Source of the DNA: Stakelama sediminis | GTDB lineage: Bacteria; Pseudomonadota; Alphaproteobacteria; Sphingomonadales; Sphingomonadaceae | NCBI RefSeq assembly: GCF_014199335.1 | Contig: NZ_JACIJI010000002.1 | Coordinates: 372,001-436,000, forward strand | Direction: 5' to 3' | Length of the DNA: 64,000 bases | Shown here: one piece after another, positions 35,548-46,381 of the stretch | Numbering within the stretch: position 1 is the first letter of the stretch | Layout: every line of letters begins with the position of its first letter | Translations under genes and position numbers: made by a program | Notes under the pieces: generated by a model | What the model saw: the letters and a program-made list of their open reading frames with translations, nothing else | Told to the model about the DNA's origin: nothing | Database searches by the model: none

Positions 35548-36779
35548 CCGATTATATCGAAGAGGTTCTGCACAATCGCGAGGCACAGGAAACTGGGTCA
35601 GGCGATGTGGAAATTCAGAACTATACGATCAACTTCGGACCGCAGCATCCGGCCGCGCACGGTGTGCTCCGGCTTGTCATGGAGCTGGACGGCGAGATTA
35701 TCGAGCGGCTCGACCCGCATGTCGGCCTGCTCCATCGCGGCACCGAAAAGCTGATCGAATACAAGACCTATGCGCAGGCGCTCCCCTATATGGATCGCCT
35801 CGACTATTGCTCGCCGCTGTGCATGGAGCACAGCTATGTGCTGGCGGTCGAAAAGCTGCTCGATCTGGAAGTGCCGCTGCGTGCGCAATATTTGCGCGTG
35901 TTCTTTGCGGAACTGACGCGCATCTGCAATCACATGCTGAACCTGGGTTCGCATGTGATGGATGTGGGCGCGATGACGCCGAACCTGTGGATGTTCGAAA
36001 TCCGCGAAGACTGTCTGAATTTTTTTGAGCGGGCTTCCGGTGCGCGGATGCACTCCAACTATTTCCGCGTCGGCGGGGTGCATCAGGATGTGCCGCTGAA
36101 GCTGCTCACCGACATTGCCGACTGGCTCGATACGCGCCTGCCGAAACTGTTCGGCGATGCAATCAGTCTGGTCGCGGAAAACCGCATCTTCAAACAGCGT
36201 AATGTCGATATTGCGGTGGTCAGTCGTGAAGATGCGCTTGCCTGGGGCTTTTCGGGGCCGATGATCCGTGCCGCCGGTATTCCCTGGGATCTGCGTAAGT
36301 CGCAGCCATATGACGTCTATGACCGGATGGAATTCGACATTCCCGTCGGCACACGGGGCGATTGCTATGATCGCTTCATGGTTCGTGTCGAGGAAGTCTA
36401 TCAGTCGGCGCGCATTATGAAACAGTGTCTGGCCGAAATGCCCGAAGGCCCGATCATGACTACCGATCGCAAGGTCGGCCCGCCCAAACGCGGCGAGATG
36501 AAACAGTCGATGGAAGCGCTGATCCACCACTTCAAGCTCTATACCGAAGGCTATCATGTGCCCGCCGGGGAAGTGTATGTTGGCACCGAAAGCCCCAAGG
36601 GCGAGTTCGGCATCTACATGGTCTCGGACGGGTCGAACAAACCTTATCGCTGCAAGATCCGTCCGACGGCGTTCTCGCATTTGCAGGCCGCCGATTTCAT
36701 GTCGAAGGGCCATATGCTCGCCGACACCACCGCTATCTTGGGTGCGATGGATATCGTGTTCGGGGAGTGTGACCGGTGA
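35544..36779 (+). CDS. nuoD: NADH-quinone oxidoreductase subunit D
   Basis: NuoD forms the quinone-binding face with NuoB. The 411-residue protein has the signature [20 protein letters not shown], the [15 protein letters not shown] segment, [18 protein letters not shown], and the conserved C-terminal [19 protein letters not shown]. All expected family features are present. The TGA (36777-36779) overlaps the GTG of a small extra gene rather than nuoE. Confidence 0.96.
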   Translation: MTDYIEEVLHNREAQETGSGDVEIQNYTINFGPQHPAAHGVLRLVMELDGEIIERLDPHVGLLHRGTEKLIEYKTYAQALPYMDRLDYCSPLCMEHSYVLAVEKLLDLEVPLRAQYLRVFFAELTRICNHMLNLGSHVMDVGAMTPNLWMFEIREDCLNFFERASGARMHSNYFRVGGVHQDVPLKLLTDIADWLDTRLPKLFGDAISLVAENRIFKQRNVDIAVVSREDALAWGFSGPMIRAAGIPWDLRKSQPYDVYDRMEFDIPVGTRGDCYDRFMVRVEEVYQSARIMKQCLAEMPEGPIMTTDRKVGPPKRGEMKQSMEALIHHFKLYTEGYHVPAGEVYVGTESPKGEFGIYMVSDGSNKPYRCKIRPTAFSHLQAADFMSKGHMLADTTAILGAMDIVFGECDR

Positions 36780-36988
36780 ACATATCCAATCGCAAACTGA
36801 CAATTATCGCTGTGGCGGCATTCGCAGCAACGGCAGGGGCCGCAATGGCAATTCTGTTTCCCTCGCATGGCAGTGACCAGACACATCATGGTCTGGATTT
36901 CATCCCGATTGCCGCGGCACTGGTAGCGATTTTCGCAGCCCGCAAACACCGCGCTGCCGGAACGGAGAGGTCAACCAATGGCCGCTAA
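36776..36988 (+). CDS. Small membrane protein inserted between nuoD and nuoE
   Basis: The 70-residue predicted membrane protein begins with GTG overlapping the nuoD stop (GTGA). It has two hydrophobic stretches, about 8-27 ([19 protein letters not shown]) and 41-56 ([15 protein letters not shown]), separated by a His-containing loop ([10 protein letters not shown]). The end overlaps nuoE by 11 bases. No family is recognised, and it is not one of the 14 canonical Nuo subunits. Translational coupling suggests a role at or near complex I. Confidence 0.65.
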   Translation: MNISNRKLTIIAVAAFAATAGAAMAILFPSHGSDQTHHGLDFIPIAAALVAIFAARKHRAAGTERSTNGR

Positions 36989-37646
36989 AACCATCCCCGA
37001 TACGCCGGAAATCCGCGAGCGCTGGGGCGCTTTTGCGTGGACCGAGGACAATGCCGCCAAGGCGAAGGAAGTGCTGTCGCGCTATCCCGAGGGGCGGCAG
37101 CAGTCGTGCACTATTCCCTTTCTCGACCTCGCCCAGCGTCAGGTCGGTGCGGAAACCGATACGCAAGGGTGGCTGCCCATCCCGGTGATCGAATTCGTCG
37201 CGCGCGAACTGGATCTGCCCTATGTCCGCGTGCTGGAGGTCGCGACCTTCTACACGATGTTCAACCTGAACCCGGTCGGCAAATATCATGTGCAGGTATG
37301 CGGCACGACGCCGTGCTGGCTGCGCGGGTCCGACGATGTGTTCGCGGCGTGCAAGAACAAGGGGCTTTCGAAGGGGCATACGACGCCCGACGGCCTGTTC
37401 ACGCTGACCGAGGTCGAGTGCATGGGCAATTGCGCCAATGCACCGATGGTGCAGATCAACGACGATAATTACGAAGATCTGGATTACGACACCACAAGCG
37501 CGATCCTGCAGGCGCTGGCAGAGGGTAAGCAGCCCAGGCCGGGGCCGCAGGTCGATCGTCAGACCTCTGCACCGGAGGGCGGACCGACCAGCCTGACGGC
37601 GATGATCGACGAAAACCACGACTATCGGAAGGAATGGGCATCGTGA
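36978..37646 (+). CDS. nuoE: NADH-quinone oxidoreductase subunit E
   Basis: NuoE belongs to the NADH-dehydrogenase module and holds the N1a [2Fe-2S] cluster. The 222-residue protein has the cluster cysteines in VCGTTPCWLRG and ECMGNCANAPM, and the thioredoxin-like fold. GGAGAGG precedes the ATG at 36978. The C-terminus is extended (GKQPRPGPQVDRQTSAPEGG). The stop (37644-37646) overlaps the GTG of a second extra gene. Confidence 0.95.
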   Translation: MAAKTIPDTPEIRERWGAFAWTEDNAAKAKEVLSRYPEGRQQSCTIPFLDLAQRQVGAETDTQGWLPIPVIEFVARELDLPYVRVLEVATFYTMFNLNPVGKYHVQVCGTTPCWLRGSDDVFAACKNKGLSKGHTTPDGLFTLTEVECMGNCANAPMVQINDDNYEDLDYDTTSAILQALAEGKQPRPGPQVDRQTSAPEGGPTSLTAMIDENHDYRKEWAS

Positions 37647-37801
37647 ATCTGCTGATCGCCCTTGCGATCGGAATTCTCGCGATCGTGCTGCTGGTGCTGG
37701 TCATCAAGATCGCACTCGGCCTGATCGTGATCGCTGTCGGCCTTGCGCTGGCGGTGTTTGCCTATTTCATCCTCGAAAAGCTTATTGGGAAAGGGCGCTA
37801 G
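37643..37801 (+). CDS. 52-residue hydrophobic protein between nuoE and nuoF
   Basis: The GTG at 37643 overlaps the nuoE TGA, and the TAG at 37799-37801 is followed immediately by the nuoF ATG. The product, MNLLIALAIGILAIVLLVLV and continuing to ILEKLIGKGR, is almost entirely hydrophobic with one lysine near the middle (VIKIALG), so it could form two short helices or one long one. It is not a canonical nuo gene and is too short to be caught by most gene finders. The tight coupling on both sides is the main support for its being real. Confidence 0.65.
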   Translation: MNLLIALAIGILAIVLLVLVIKIALGLIVIAVGLALAVFAYFILEKLIGKGR

Positions 37802-39106
37802 ATGCTCGCCGACAAGGACCGCATCTTCACCAATGTCTATGGCTTTCAGCCCTGGACGATCGACGCCGCGATGAAGCGGGGCGACTGGGACAATACCAAG
37901 GCGCTGATCGAGATCGGTAACGACACGATCATCGACCGTATCAAGGCTTCGGGCCTGCGCGGGCGCGGCGGTGCGGGTTTCCCCACCGGCGTCAAATGGG
38001 GCTTCATGCCCAAGGAGCCGAAGCCCGAACGGCCGAACTTCCTCGTCATCAACGCCGATGAATCCGAACCCGGTTCATGCAAGGACCGCGAGATCATCCG
38101 GCACGATCCCCACAAGCTGCTCGAAGGAGCGCTGATTGCGGGTTTCGCGATGCGTGCGCGGGCTGCGTACATCTATATTCGCGGTGAATATATTCGCGAA
38201 GCCGAAGTGCTGTTCGCAGCCATTGCCGAAGCCTATGACAAGGGCTTTCTCGGCAAGAATGCCTGCGGTTCAGGTTATGATTTCGATGTCTTCTGCCATC
38301 GTGGTGCCGGCGCCTATATCTGCGGCGAAGAAACCGCGATGCTCGAAAGCCTGGAGGGCAAGAAGGGGCAGCCGCGCCTGAAGCCGCCGTTCCCGGCCGG
38401 AGCGGGTCTGTATGGCTGCCCGACCACGGTCAACAATGTCGAATCGATTGCGGTGGTGCCGACGATCCTGCGCCGTTCGCCGGAATGGTTTGCAGGCTTC
38501 GGGCGCGAAAACAACAAGGGCACCAAGCTCTTCCAGATTTCGGGCCATGTCGAAAAACCGTGCGTCGTCGAAGAGGCGATGAGCATTCCCTTCCGCGAAC
38601 TGATCGAAAAACATTGCGGTGGGATTCGCGGCGGCTGGGACAATCTGCTTGCGGTCATTCCCGGCGGATCGTCGGTCCCGCTGGTCCCGGCCAAGCAGAT
38701 CATGGACTGTCCGATGGATTTCGACGGGCTGAAGGAACTCGGCTCGGGGCTGGGCACGGCGGCGGTCATCGTCATGGATAAGTCGACCGACATTGTTCAG
38801 GCGATCAGCCGGATCAGCTATTTCTACAAACATGAAAGCTGCGGTCAGTGCACGCCGTGCCGCGAAGGCACCGGCTGGATGTGGCGGGTGATGGAGCGGC
38901 TGCGCACCGGCGACGCCGATATTTCCGAAATCGACACGCTGTTCGAAGTCACGAAGCAGGTTGAGGGTCACACCATCTGCGCGCTCGGCGACGCGGCCGC
39001 CTGGCCGATCCAGGGCCTGATCCGACATTTCCGTCCCGAACTCGAACGCCGGATCATGGAAAAGAACGGCGGTGGCGACACCCCGATGATGGAGGCCGCG
39101 GAGTGA
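37802..39106 (+). CDS. nuoF: NADH-quinone oxidoreductase subunit F
   Basis: NuoF binds NADH, FMN and the N3 [4Fe-4S] cluster. The 434-residue protein has the FMN/NADH segment [20 protein letters not shown], the [14 protein letters not shown] stretch [36 protein letters not shown], and the cluster motif [16 protein letters not shown] with [13 protein letters not shown] downstream. It directly follows the small hydrophobic gene. Its TGA overlaps the GTG of a third extra gene. Confidence 0.96.
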   Translation: MLADKDRIFTNVYGFQPWTIDAAMKRGDWDNTKALIEIGNDTIIDRIKASGLRGRGGAGFPTGVKWGFMPKEPKPERPNFLVINADESEPGSCKDREIIRHDPHKLLEGALIAGFAMRARAAYIYIRGEYIREAEVLFAAIAEAYDKGFLGKNACGSGYDFDVFCHRGAGAYICGEETAMLESLEGKKGQPRLKPPFPAGAGLYGCPTTVNNVESIAVVPTILRRSPEWFAGFGRENNKGTKLFQISGHVEKPCVVEEAMSIPFRELIEKHCGGIRGGWDNLLAVIPGGSSVPLVPAKQIMDCPMDFDGLKELGSGLGTAAVIVMDKSTDIVQAISRISYFYKHESCGQCTPCREGTGWMWRVMERLRTGDADISEIDTLFEVTKQVEGHTICALGDAAAWPIQGLIRHFRPELERRIMEKNGGGDTPMMEAAE

Positions 39107-39735
39107 GGTACTCGGTTCTGGTTGTTTCTGCACTATGCGGTTTGTCCGCAACAGCACTTGTTGCGTATCCGGTAAAGGCTGCTGCGCTGGCGACGACACC
39201 CGCTGCGTTGAAAGCAATTTATCAGTTCGGTGGCTGCGTGGCCGATCACAGCCGCGAGAAAGCGTCTGCCGCTCTCAAACTTGATTTTCGTACAGGGGCA
39301 TATTCGCGCGCGTTGCATGTGCTTGCGAAAAACAATGTCGATTGCAGCCGCGATGCAAAGTGGTTCAAGGTTCGGTCCAGTTCGCTTTTCTTCGCCGGTG
39401 CGTTGGCGGAAAAGTTACTGAGCGAAGGTCCGGATTCACTCGACTCGCGGTTGACGCACGCCGCCGAAGGGCCACCGACACAGCCGCGCAGTAATTTCGA
39501 TGCGATGGCGATCTGCATTGTGCGCTCCTCCCCCGATGGCGTGAGCACACTTTTCCGATCTGCCGTCGCTTCGGCCGAAGAAAAGCATGCGTTAGCTGCG
39601 CTTCAGCCAACAATTAACGCCTGCCATAAATTTGCCCCCAGAATTGATGCGTCGGATGCAGCAATGCGCGCTGTGCTGGCAACGGCCGCCTATCGCGTCG
39701 TCAATGGCGAAGCGCCAAACGGTAAGGCAGCATAG
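39103..39735 (+). CDS. Exported protein of unknown function between nuoF and nuoG
   Basis: The GTG at 39103 overlaps the nuoF stop (39104-39106). The 210-residue product has a signal peptide ([20 protein letters not shown], cut near residue 27) and a soluble domain with cysteines in [35 protein letters not shown] and [10 protein letters not shown]. Four cysteines spaced through the mature part suggest two disulfides. No family is recognised. nuoG starts 79 bases downstream with its own ATG, so coupling is on the nuoF side only. Confidence 0.7.
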   Translation: MRYSVLVVSALCGLSATALVAYPVKAAALATTPAALKAIYQFGGCVADHSREKASAALKLDFRTGAYSRALHVLAKNNVDCSRDAKWFKVRSSSLFFAGALAEKLLSEGPDSLDSRLTHAAEGPPTQPRSNFDAMAICIVRSSPDGVSTLFRSAVASAEEKHALAALQPTINACHKFAPRIDASDAAMRAVLATAAYRVVNGEAPNGKAA

Positions 39736-39814
39736 GTCATGCAGACGCAAATGTTTAAGGGTTCGAACAAGAGGGTCGCCGCCCGAAAGACCGGCGCGAC
39801 GGAGCTTTACCAAT

Positions 39815-41818
39815 ATGCCTAAAGTCAAAGTCGATGGTGTGGAGATTGAGGTGCCTCAGGGCGCCACCGTGCTGCAGGCGTGCGAGCTTGCCGGCAAGGA
39901 AATCCCGCGCTTCTGCTATCATGAGCGCCTGTCGATCGCGGGCAATTGCCGGATGTGTCTGGTCGAGGTGAAGCCCGGACCGCCCAAGCCGCAGGCTTCG
40001 TGCGCGCTTCCGGCCGCCGATAATCAGGAAATCCGCACCGACAGCCCGATGGTCAAGAAGGCGCGCGAGGGGGTGATGGAGTTCCTGCTCATCAACCACC
40101 CGCTCGATTGCCCGATCTGCGATCAGGGCGGCGAATGCGACCTGCAGGACCAGTCGATGGCCTATGGCCGCGGCCATTCGCGCTATACCGAGAACAAGCG
40201 CGCGGTGACCGAAAAATATATGGGACCGATCGTCAAGACGGTGATGACGCGCTGCATCCAATGCACGCGATGCGTCCGGTTTGCCGAGGAAGTTGCGGGT
40301 GTCGAGGAAATCGGCGCGATCTATCGCGGCGAGGACATGCAGATCACCAGCTATCTGGAAGAAGCTGTGACCAGCGAGCTTTCAGGCAATGTCGTCGATC
40401 TGTGCCCGGTCGGCGCACTGACCAGCAAACCCTATTCGTTCGAAGCGCGTCCGTGGGAACTCAACAAGACGCTGGCGATCGACGTGATGGATGCCGTCGG
40501 CACCAATATCCGGCTCGACAGCCGGGGCCGTCAGGTGCTGCGTGCGCTGCCCCGCATCAATGAGGACGTCAATGAGGAATGGGCGACCGACAAAACCCGC
40601 CATGCGGTCGACGGTCTGGTGCGTCGTCGTCTCGACAAGCCCTATGTGCGCCGTGACGGCAAGCTGGTGCCCGCGACCTGGGAAGAAGCGTTCGACGCCA
40701 TCGCCGCAGTGAATGCCGGTTCGAGCGTTGCTGCGATTGCGGGCGATCTGGTCGATTGCGAGACGATGTTCGCTGCCAAGGCGCTGGTCGGGGCAATGGG
40801 ATCGTCGCTGCTCGAAGGGCGTCAGACCGGAATGGATTATGACGTCACCAATCTGGCGGCGGTCAATTTCAACACCACTATTGCGGGTGCCGAAGAAGCC
40901 GATGTGGTGCTACTGGTTGGCACCAATCTACGCTGGGAAGCGCCGCTGGTGAACACCCGCATTCGCAAGGCGGTGCGCAAGCATGGCGCGAAAGTGTTCG
41001 GCATCGGTCCCGAAACCGATCTGACTTACAAGACCGAATGGCTGGGCGACGATCTCGCGCTGCTCGGCAAGCTGCCCAAGGAAGTCGCGGAAGCGTTCGA
41101 CAAGGCCGAAAAGCCGATGGTGATCGTCGGTGGCGCGGCGCTGAAGGGTGGCCATGGCGCGGCACTCAATCTGGTCAAGTCGCTCAATCTGGTGCGCGAC
41201 GGCTGGAACGGGTTCAACGTCCTGCATTTCTCTGCCGCACGGATGGGCGGACTGATGCTCGGCTATGCGCAGCCGGGCGGGATTGCCGATATCGTTGCCG
41301 CCAGGCCGAAACTGGCCTTCTTCCTGGGCGCCGACGAGGTGGATTTCTCGACCTTTGCCGATACGTTCAAGGTGTTCATCGGCCACCATGGCGACAAGGG
41401 CGCGCATGCGGCGGACGTCATCCTGCCGGGCGCGAGCTATGCCGAAAAACCCGGCACCTATGTCAATCTGGAAGGTCGCGTCCAGCGCGGTGACCGTGCG
41501 GTGTTCGCTCCGGGCGATGCGCGCGAGGACTGGACGATCCTGCGCGCGCTGTCCGAAAAGCTGGGTCACACCCTGCCGTTCGATACGTTTGCGGAACTAC
41601 GCGCGGCGATGGCCGGAGACGCACCTGCACTGGCGCACGAAGGTCTGGCGAATTTCGACTGGAATCCACCCGCACTTGATGCCAAGGGGTCGGGTACCGT
41701 GACCTATCCGATTTCCGACTTTTACCTCACCAACGCCATTTGCCGCGCCAGCCCGACAATGCAGCGCTGCTCGGCCGAACTGGTGCATGGCCAGGACTTT
41801 GCGGAGGCTGCCGAATAA
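39815..41818 (+). CDS. nuoG: NADH-quinone oxidoreductase subunit G
   Basis: NuoG carries several iron-sulfur clusters of the peripheral arm. The start is ATG 39815 ([20 protein letters not shown]); an in-frame extension upstream would overlap the previous gene. The 667-residue protein has the [2Fe-2S] region [16 protein letters not shown], the [14 protein letters not shown] cluster and [15 protein letters not shown] with VDLCPVGAL, then a molybdopterin-oxidoreductase-like fold. The end overlaps nuoH (TAATG). Confidence 0.95.
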   Translation: MPKVKVDGVEIEVPQGATVLQACELAGKEIPRFCYHERLSIAGNCRMCLVEVKPGPPKPQASCALPAADNQEIRTDSPMVKKAREGVMEFLLINHPLDCPICDQGGECDLQDQSMAYGRGHSRYTENKRAVTEKYMGPIVKTVMTRCIQCTRCVRFAEEVAGVEEIGAIYRGEDMQITSYLEEAVTSELSGNVVDLCPVGALTSKPYSFEARPWELNKTLAIDVMDAVGTNIRLDSRGRQVLRALPRINEDVNEEWATDKTRHAVDGLVRRRLDKPYVRRDGKLVPATWEEAFDAIAAVNAGSSVAAIAGDLVDCETMFAAKALVGAMGSSLLEGRQTGMDYDVTNLAAVNFNTTIAGAEEADVVLLVGTNLRWEAPLVNTRIRKAVRKHGAKVFGIGPETDLTYKTEWLGDDLALLGKLPKEVAEAFDKAEKPMVIVGGAALKGGHGAALNLVKSLNLVRDGWNGFNVLHFSAARMGGLMLGYAQPGGIADIVAARPKLAFFLGADEVDFSTFADTFKVFIGHHGDKGAHAADVILPGASYAEKPGTYVNLEGRVQRGDRAVFAPGDAREDWTILRALSEKLGHTLPFDTFAELRAAMAGDAPALAHEGLANFDWNPPALDAKGSGTVTYPISDFYLTNAICRASPTMQRCSAELVHGQDFAEAAE

Positions 41819-42879
41819 TGATCGCATTCTTCCAATCCTGGGGCATGTCCTATGACTGGGCATGGTTCATCGCGACGATCATCGGCATTCTGGTAATCGC
41901 GCTGCCGGTAATGCTGGCGGTGGCGATGATCATTTATGCCGACCGCAAGATCTGGGCGGCGATGGCGCTGCGCCGCGGCCCGAACGTCGTTGGCCCTCTG
42001 GGCCTGTTGCAGAGCTTTGCTGATGGCCTGAAGGTCTTTTTGCAGGAAACGATCGTCCCGACCAGCGCCAATAAGGGGCTGTTCCTGCTCGCGCCGATCA
42101 TCACCTTTACGGTGGCGCTGATCGTCTGGGCGGTGATCCCGTTCCAGGCTGGCGTGGTGCTGTCGAACATCAATGTCGGCCTGCTCTACGTGCTCGCGGC
42201 GTCGTCGCTGGGCGTGTACGGCATTATCCTCGCTGGCTGGGCATCCAACTCGAAATATCCGTTCTACTCGGCCATTCGCGCGGCCGCGCAGATGGTCAGC
42301 TATGAAGTCTCTATCGGTTTCGTGCTGATCTCGGTGGTGTTGTGGGCCGGATCTTTCAACATGACCCACATCGTCGAGATGCAGACCAATGTCTGGAATT
42401 TCCGCTGGCTGCCGGTCAACGGGTTTGCGTTCAACCCGCTGCTGTTCCCGATGGCGGTGGTGTTCTTCATCTCCTCGCTGGCGGAGACGCAACGCGCGCC
42501 GTTCGACCTGACCGAGGCGGAATCGGAACTGGTCGCAGGCTATCAGACCGAATATTCTTCGATGGCGTTCGCACTCTACTGGCTGGGCGAATATGCCAAT
42601 GTCATCCTGATGTGTGCGTTGAACGCGATCCTGTTCTGGGGGGGCTATCTGCCGCCGTTCGACTGGGGATGGATGTATCACGTTCCCGGCATTATCTGGC
42701 TGCTTGCCAAGATGTGCTTCTTCTTCTTCGTATTCAGTTGGGTGAAGGCCACCGTTCCCCGCTACCGCTACGATCAGCTGATGCGGCTGGGCTGGAAAAT
42801 CTTCCTGCCGTTGTCGCTGCTGTTCGTGTTCCTGGTGTCGGGCTATCTGATGCTTACCCGTTATGGAGTTGCCGCATGA
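41818..42879 (+). CDS. nuoH: NADH-quinone oxidoreductase subunit H
   Basis: NuoH joins the membrane and peripheral arms at the quinone site. The 353-residue protein ([14 protein letters not shown]) has about eight membrane helices, the conserved [20 protein letters not shown] and [16 protein letters not shown] loops, and the acidic loop [20 protein letters not shown]. The start overlaps the nuoG stop, and its stop overlaps the nuoI ATG. Confidence 0.96.
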   Translation: MIAFFQSWGMSYDWAWFIATIIGILVIALPVMLAVAMIIYADRKIWAAMALRRGPNVVGPLGLLQSFADGLKVFLQETIVPTSANKGLFLLAPIITFTVALIVWAVIPFQAGVVLSNINVGLLYVLAASSLGVYGIILAGWASNSKYPFYSAIRAAAQMVSYEVSIGFVLISVVLWAGSFNMTHIVEMQTNVWNFRWLPVNGFAFNPLLFPMAVVFFISSLAETQRAPFDLTEAESELVAGYQTEYSSMAFALYWLGEYANVILMCALNAILFWGGYLPPFDWGWMYHVPGIIWLLAKMCFFFFVFSWVKATVPRYRYDQLMRLGWKIFLPLSLLFVFLVSGYLMLTRYGVAA

Positions 42880-43361
42880 GTGCAGCGCAATTCGTTCGCA
42901 CCTGGACCCTGTGGGAGTTCGTCAAGGCGCATTTGCTGACCTTGAAATATTTCTTCAAGGCAAAGGCGACGATCAACTATCCGTTCGAGCATAATCCGGT
43001 CAGCCCGCGGTTTCGCGGCGAGCACGCGCTGCGCCGCTATCCCAATGGCGAGGAACGCTGCATCGCGTGCAAGCTGTGTGAGGCAATCTGCCCGGCGCTG
43101 GCGATCACCATCGAGGCGGAACCGCGCGATGACGGCTCCCGGCGCACCACGCGGTACGACATCGACATGACCAAGTGCATTTATTGCGGTCTGTGTCAGG
43201 AAGCGTGCCCGGTGGATGCGATTGTCGAAGGGCCAAATTACGAATTCGCAACCGAAACGCGTGAGGAGCTGATCTATCACAAGGATAAGCTTCTTGAGAA
43301 CGGCGACCGCTGGGAACGCGCCATTGCCGCAAACCTTGCCGCCGATGCGCCGTACCGCTAA
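42876..43361 (+). CDS. nuoI: NADH-quinone oxidoreductase subunit I
   Basis: The 161-residue ferredoxin-like subunit carries clusters N6a and N6b: [16 protein letters not shown] and [19 protein letters not shown]. The start is ATG 42876 ([15 protein letters not shown]) overlapping the nuoH TGA. The C-terminus [12 protein letters not shown] is typical of alphaproteobacterial NuoI. A 33-base gap follows before nuoJ. Confidence 0.96.
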   Translation: MSAAQFVRTWTLWEFVKAHLLTLKYFFKAKATINYPFEHNPVSPRFRGEHALRRYPNGEERCIACKLCEAICPALAITIEAEPRDDGSRRTTRYDIDMTKCIYCGLCQEACPVDAIVEGPNYEFATETREELIYHKDKLLENGDRWERAIAANLAADAPYR

Positions 43362-43394
43362 GCCGCAGCCAACTTCCGGGGACTTCCTGATTCC

Positions 43395-44006
43395 GTGATC
43401 CAAGCAATCGCCTTTTACCTCTTTGCGATCGTCGTGCTGGTATCGGCCGCCATGACGATTTCCTCCCGCAACCCGGTGCACTCCGTGCTCTGGCTGATCC
43501 TGGCGTTTTTCAACGCGGCGGGGCTGATGGTGCTGGTCGGCGCCGAGTTCATCGCGATGCTGCTCGTAATCGTCTATGTCGGCGCGGTCGCGGTGCTGTT
43601 TCTGTTCGTGGTGATGATGCTCGACATCGACTTTACCGAACTGCGCGCCGGGTTCGTCCGTTATTTCTGGATCGGGTTCGCGCTGGCTCTGGCGCTGGTC
43701 AGCGAAATCATCATCGCCGTAAAGGCCTGGTCGGTTGGCGGCATCGACATCGCCAACCGCGTCGCGCCGGTCAATCCGGATGTGCCGAATATTCAGGCGA
43801 TCGGCCATCTGCTCTACACCCGCTATCTGTTCGTGTTCGAAGGGGCAGGGCTGGTACTGCTGGTCGCGATGATCGGCGCAATCGTGCTGACCATGCGCCA
43901 TCGTCCGGATGCGCGCAAACAACGCATCCATGCGCAGGTGTCTCGCCGCGCCAAGGATGCCATTCGTAAAGTAGATGCGCCCGTCGGGCAGGGGGTCGAG
44001 CTGTGA
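43395..44006 (+). CDS. nuoJ: NADH-quinone oxidoreductase subunit J
   Basis: The membrane subunit has 203 residues and five helices. The conserved segments are [40 protein letters not shown] and [12 protein letters not shown]. The GTG at 43395 is the start. The stop overlaps the nuoK GTG. A hydrophilic C-terminus ([20 protein letters not shown]) extends past the last helix. Confidence 0.95.
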   Translation: MIQAIAFYLFAIVVLVSAAMTISSRNPVHSVLWLILAFFNAAGLMVLVGAEFIAMLLVIVYVGAVAVLFLFVVMMLDIDFTELRAGFVRYFWIGFALALALVSEIIIAVKAWSVGGIDIANRVAPVNPDVPNIQAIGHLLYTRYLFVFEGAGLVLLVAMIGAIVLTMRHRPDARKQRIHAQVSRRAKDAIRKVDAPVGQGVEL

Positions 44007-44308
44007 TCGGTCTGGTTCACTATCTGGTCGTATCGGCCATCCTGTTCACCATGGGGGTGCTGGGCATCTTCGCCAATCGCAAGAACCTGATCGTCATTCT
44101 GATGGCGATTGAGCTGATCCTGCTTGCGGTCAACCTGAACCTCGTCGCCTTTTCGGCGTATCTGCACGATCTGGTCGGGCAGGTGTTCGCGATGTTCGTA
44201 TTGACGGTGGCGGCCGGTGAGGCGGCGATCGGGCTGGCGATCCTGGTGATCTATTTCCGTGGCCGGGGTTCAATCTCGGTCGATGATGTCAACCGGATGA
44301 AGGGGTGA
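44003..44308 (+). CDS. nuoK: NADH-quinone oxidoreductase subunit K
   Basis: The 101-residue subunit has three membrane helices and the MrpC-like core: [20 protein letters not shown] with the conserved glutamate in [10 protein letters not shown], then a second glutamate in [13 protein letters not shown]. These glutamates form part of the proton path of complex I. The GTG overlaps the nuoJ stop. Confidence 0.95.
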   Translation: MIGLVHYLVVSAILFTMGVLGIFANRKNLIVILMAIELILLAVNLNLVAFSAYLHDLVGQVFAMFVLTVAAGEAAIGLAILVIYFRGRGSISVDDVNRMKG

Positions 44309-44346
44309 ATGGTGGTTGTCGCGACGCATAGGGAGCGTGGGCTAGC

Positions 44347-46371
44347 GTGATCCAGCTTATTGTATTCCTGCCACTGCTTGCCGCTGCATTTGCGGGGCTG
44401 AGCAACCGGGCCTTTGGCACCACGCTGCCTAAGCTGGTGACGACAGGCGCGTTGTTCATCGCCTGCGTGCTGAGCTGGCTGACCTTCATTCCATTTCTGG
44501 AAGGAACGGCGACGTCGCATGTCGCGCCGGTCCTCAACTGGATGCAGTCCGGTTCGCTGGACGTCGCATGGCAGTTGCGTGTCGACACGCTGACGGCGGT
44601 GATGCTGGTGGTGGTGACCACCGTTTCCGCGCTCGTTCATCTGTATAGCTGGGGCTATATGGACGAAGACCCGGATCAGCCGCGCTTCTTCGCCTATCTG
44701 TCACTGTTCAGCTTTGCGATGCTGATGCTGGTGACGGCTAATAACCTGATCCAGATGTTCTTCGGCTGGGAAGGTGTGGGTCTTGCCTCCTACCTGCTGA
44801 TCGGTTTCTGGTTCCGCAAGCCCAGCGCCAATGCCGCGGCGATCAAGGCATTCGTCGTCAACCGCGTCGGCGACCTTGGCTTCATGCTCGGCATTTTCGG
44901 CACCTTCCTGGTGTTCGGCACGGTGTCGATCCCCGACATTCTGGCGGCCGCACCGCATATGGCTGGGTCGACCATCGGCTTCCTGTGGTTCCGCGCCGAT
45001 ACGACGACCGTGCTCTGCCTGCTGCTGTTCATCGGCGCGATGGGTAAGTCGGCACAGATCGGTCTGCACACCTGGTTGCCGGACGCGATGGAAGGTCCGA
45101 CCCCGGTTTCCGCGCTGATCCACGCCGCGACCATGGTGACGGCGGGCGTATTCATGGTCTGCCGCCTGTCGCCGCTGTTTGAAACCAGCCATACCGCCAT
45201 GGCGTTCGTGACCGCGATCGGTGCCATCACCTGCTTCTTCGCCGCGACGATCGGTACGGTGCAGCGCGATATCAAGCGCGTGATCGCGTATTCGACCTGT
45301 TCGCAGCTTGGGTACATGTTCTTCGCCGCCGGTGTCGGTGCCTATGGCACGGCGATGTTCCACCTGATGACCCACGCCTTCTTCAAGGCGCTGTTGTTCC
45401 TGTCCGCCGGTTCGGTGATCCATGCGATGCATCATGAACAGGACATGCGTTATTATGGCGGTTTGCGGAAGCATATCCCCGTGACCTTCTGGGCGATGAT
45501 GGCGGGCACGCTGGCGATTACCGGCGTCGGCATCTTCGGCATCGGTTTTGCTGGCTATTATTCCAAGGATGCGATCATCGAGAGCGCCTATGCGGCGGGT
45601 CCGGGTGGCTATTTCGCCTATTGGATGGGCGTGATCGCCGCGTTGCTGACCAGCTTCTATTCCTGGCGCCTGATGTTCCTGACCTTCTGGGGCAAGCCGC
45701 GCTGGGAACAGTCGGAGCATATTCAGCACGCATTGCACGATGCGCATGGCCACGGCCATGACCATGACCATGCTGGTCACGATCATCATGACGCGCCGGA
45801 AGGCACGGGTGGATACAAGCCGCATGAAAGCCCGGTCGTCATGCTGATTCCGCTGATCGTGCTGTCGATCGGTGCGGTGTTCGCGGGTGCCGCGTTCCAT
45901 CACTTCTTCAGCGATCCGGGCGCAGGGGAGCGCTTCTGGAAGGGTAGCCTCTTCTTCAACGAGCATCTGGCACACGCGACGGAAGAAATTCCGGCCTGGG
46001 CGAAATATGGTGCGACGGCGGCGATGCTGCTGGGCCTGATCCCCGCATGGTTCGCCTATATCCGCTCGACCGATCTTCCGGCGAAGTTCGCGGATCAGTG
46101 GCGGGTGCTTTACCTGTTCCTGCTCAACAAATGGTATTTCGACGAACTCTATAACTGGCTGTTCGTCCGTCCCGCCTTTGCCATCGGCCGTCTGCTGTGG
46201 AAGCGCGGGGACGAGGGCACGATCGATCGCTTCGGACCAAATGGTTCGGCTGCGATCGTCGCGCTGGGCAGCCGGATCGCGGGGCGTCTGCAATCGGGAT
46301 ATGTATATAGCTATGCTTTTGTCATGTTGATCGGGCTTACCGCCGCGATCACCTGGGTCATCGCGGGTTGA
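44347..46371 (+). CDS. nuoL: NADH-quinone oxidoreductase subunit L
   Basis: NuoL is the distal antiporter-like proton-pumping subunit. The 674-residue protein ([18 protein letters not shown]) has about 15-16 membrane helices including [17 protein letters not shown] and [21 protein letters not shown] loop near residues 460-485 is very rich in His and Asp ([14 protein letters not shown]), unusual among NuoL proteins but seen in some alphaproteobacteria. The C-terminal lateral helix is included. GTG is the start; the gap after nuoK is 38 bases. Confidence 0.95.
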   Translation: MIQLIVFLPLLAAAFAGLSNRAFGTTLPKLVTTGALFIACVLSWLTFIPFLEGTATSHVAPVLNWMQSGSLDVAWQLRVDTLTAVMLVVVTTVSALVHLYSWGYMDEDPDQPRFFAYLSLFSFAMLMLVTANNLIQMFFGWEGVGLASYLLIGFWFRKPSANAAAIKAFVVNRVGDLGFMLGIFGTFLVFGTVSIPDILAAAPHMAGSTIGFLWFRADTTTVLCLLLFIGAMGKSAQIGLHTWLPDAMEGPTPVSALIHAATMVTAGVFMVCRLSPLFETSHTAMAFVTAIGAITCFFAATIGTVQRDIKRVIAYSTCSQLGYMFFAAGVGAYGTAMFHLMTHAFFKALLFLSAGSVIHAMHHEQDMRYYGGLRKHIPVTFWAMMAGTLAITGVGIFGIGFAGYYSKDAIIESAYAAGPGGYFAYWMGVIAALLTSFYSWRLMFLTFWGKPRWEQSEHIQHALHDAHGHGHDHDHAGHDHHDAPEGTGGYKPHESPVVMLIPLIVLSIGAVFAGAAFHHFFSDPGAGERFWKGSLFFNEHLAHATEEIPAWAKYGATAAMLLGLIPAWFAYIRSTDLPAKFADQWRVLYLFLLNKWYFDELYNWLFVRPAFAIGRLLWKRGDEGTIDRFGPNGSAAIVALGSRIAGRLQSGYVYSYAFVMLIGLTAAITWVIAG

Positions 46372-46381
46372 GGGCGGGCAG

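Noticed and set aside
39632..39814. An N-terminal extension of NuoG by 61 codons
   Set aside because: It overlaps the end of the upstream exported-protein gene and does not match NuoG, whose ferredoxin domain starts at [13 protein letters not shown].
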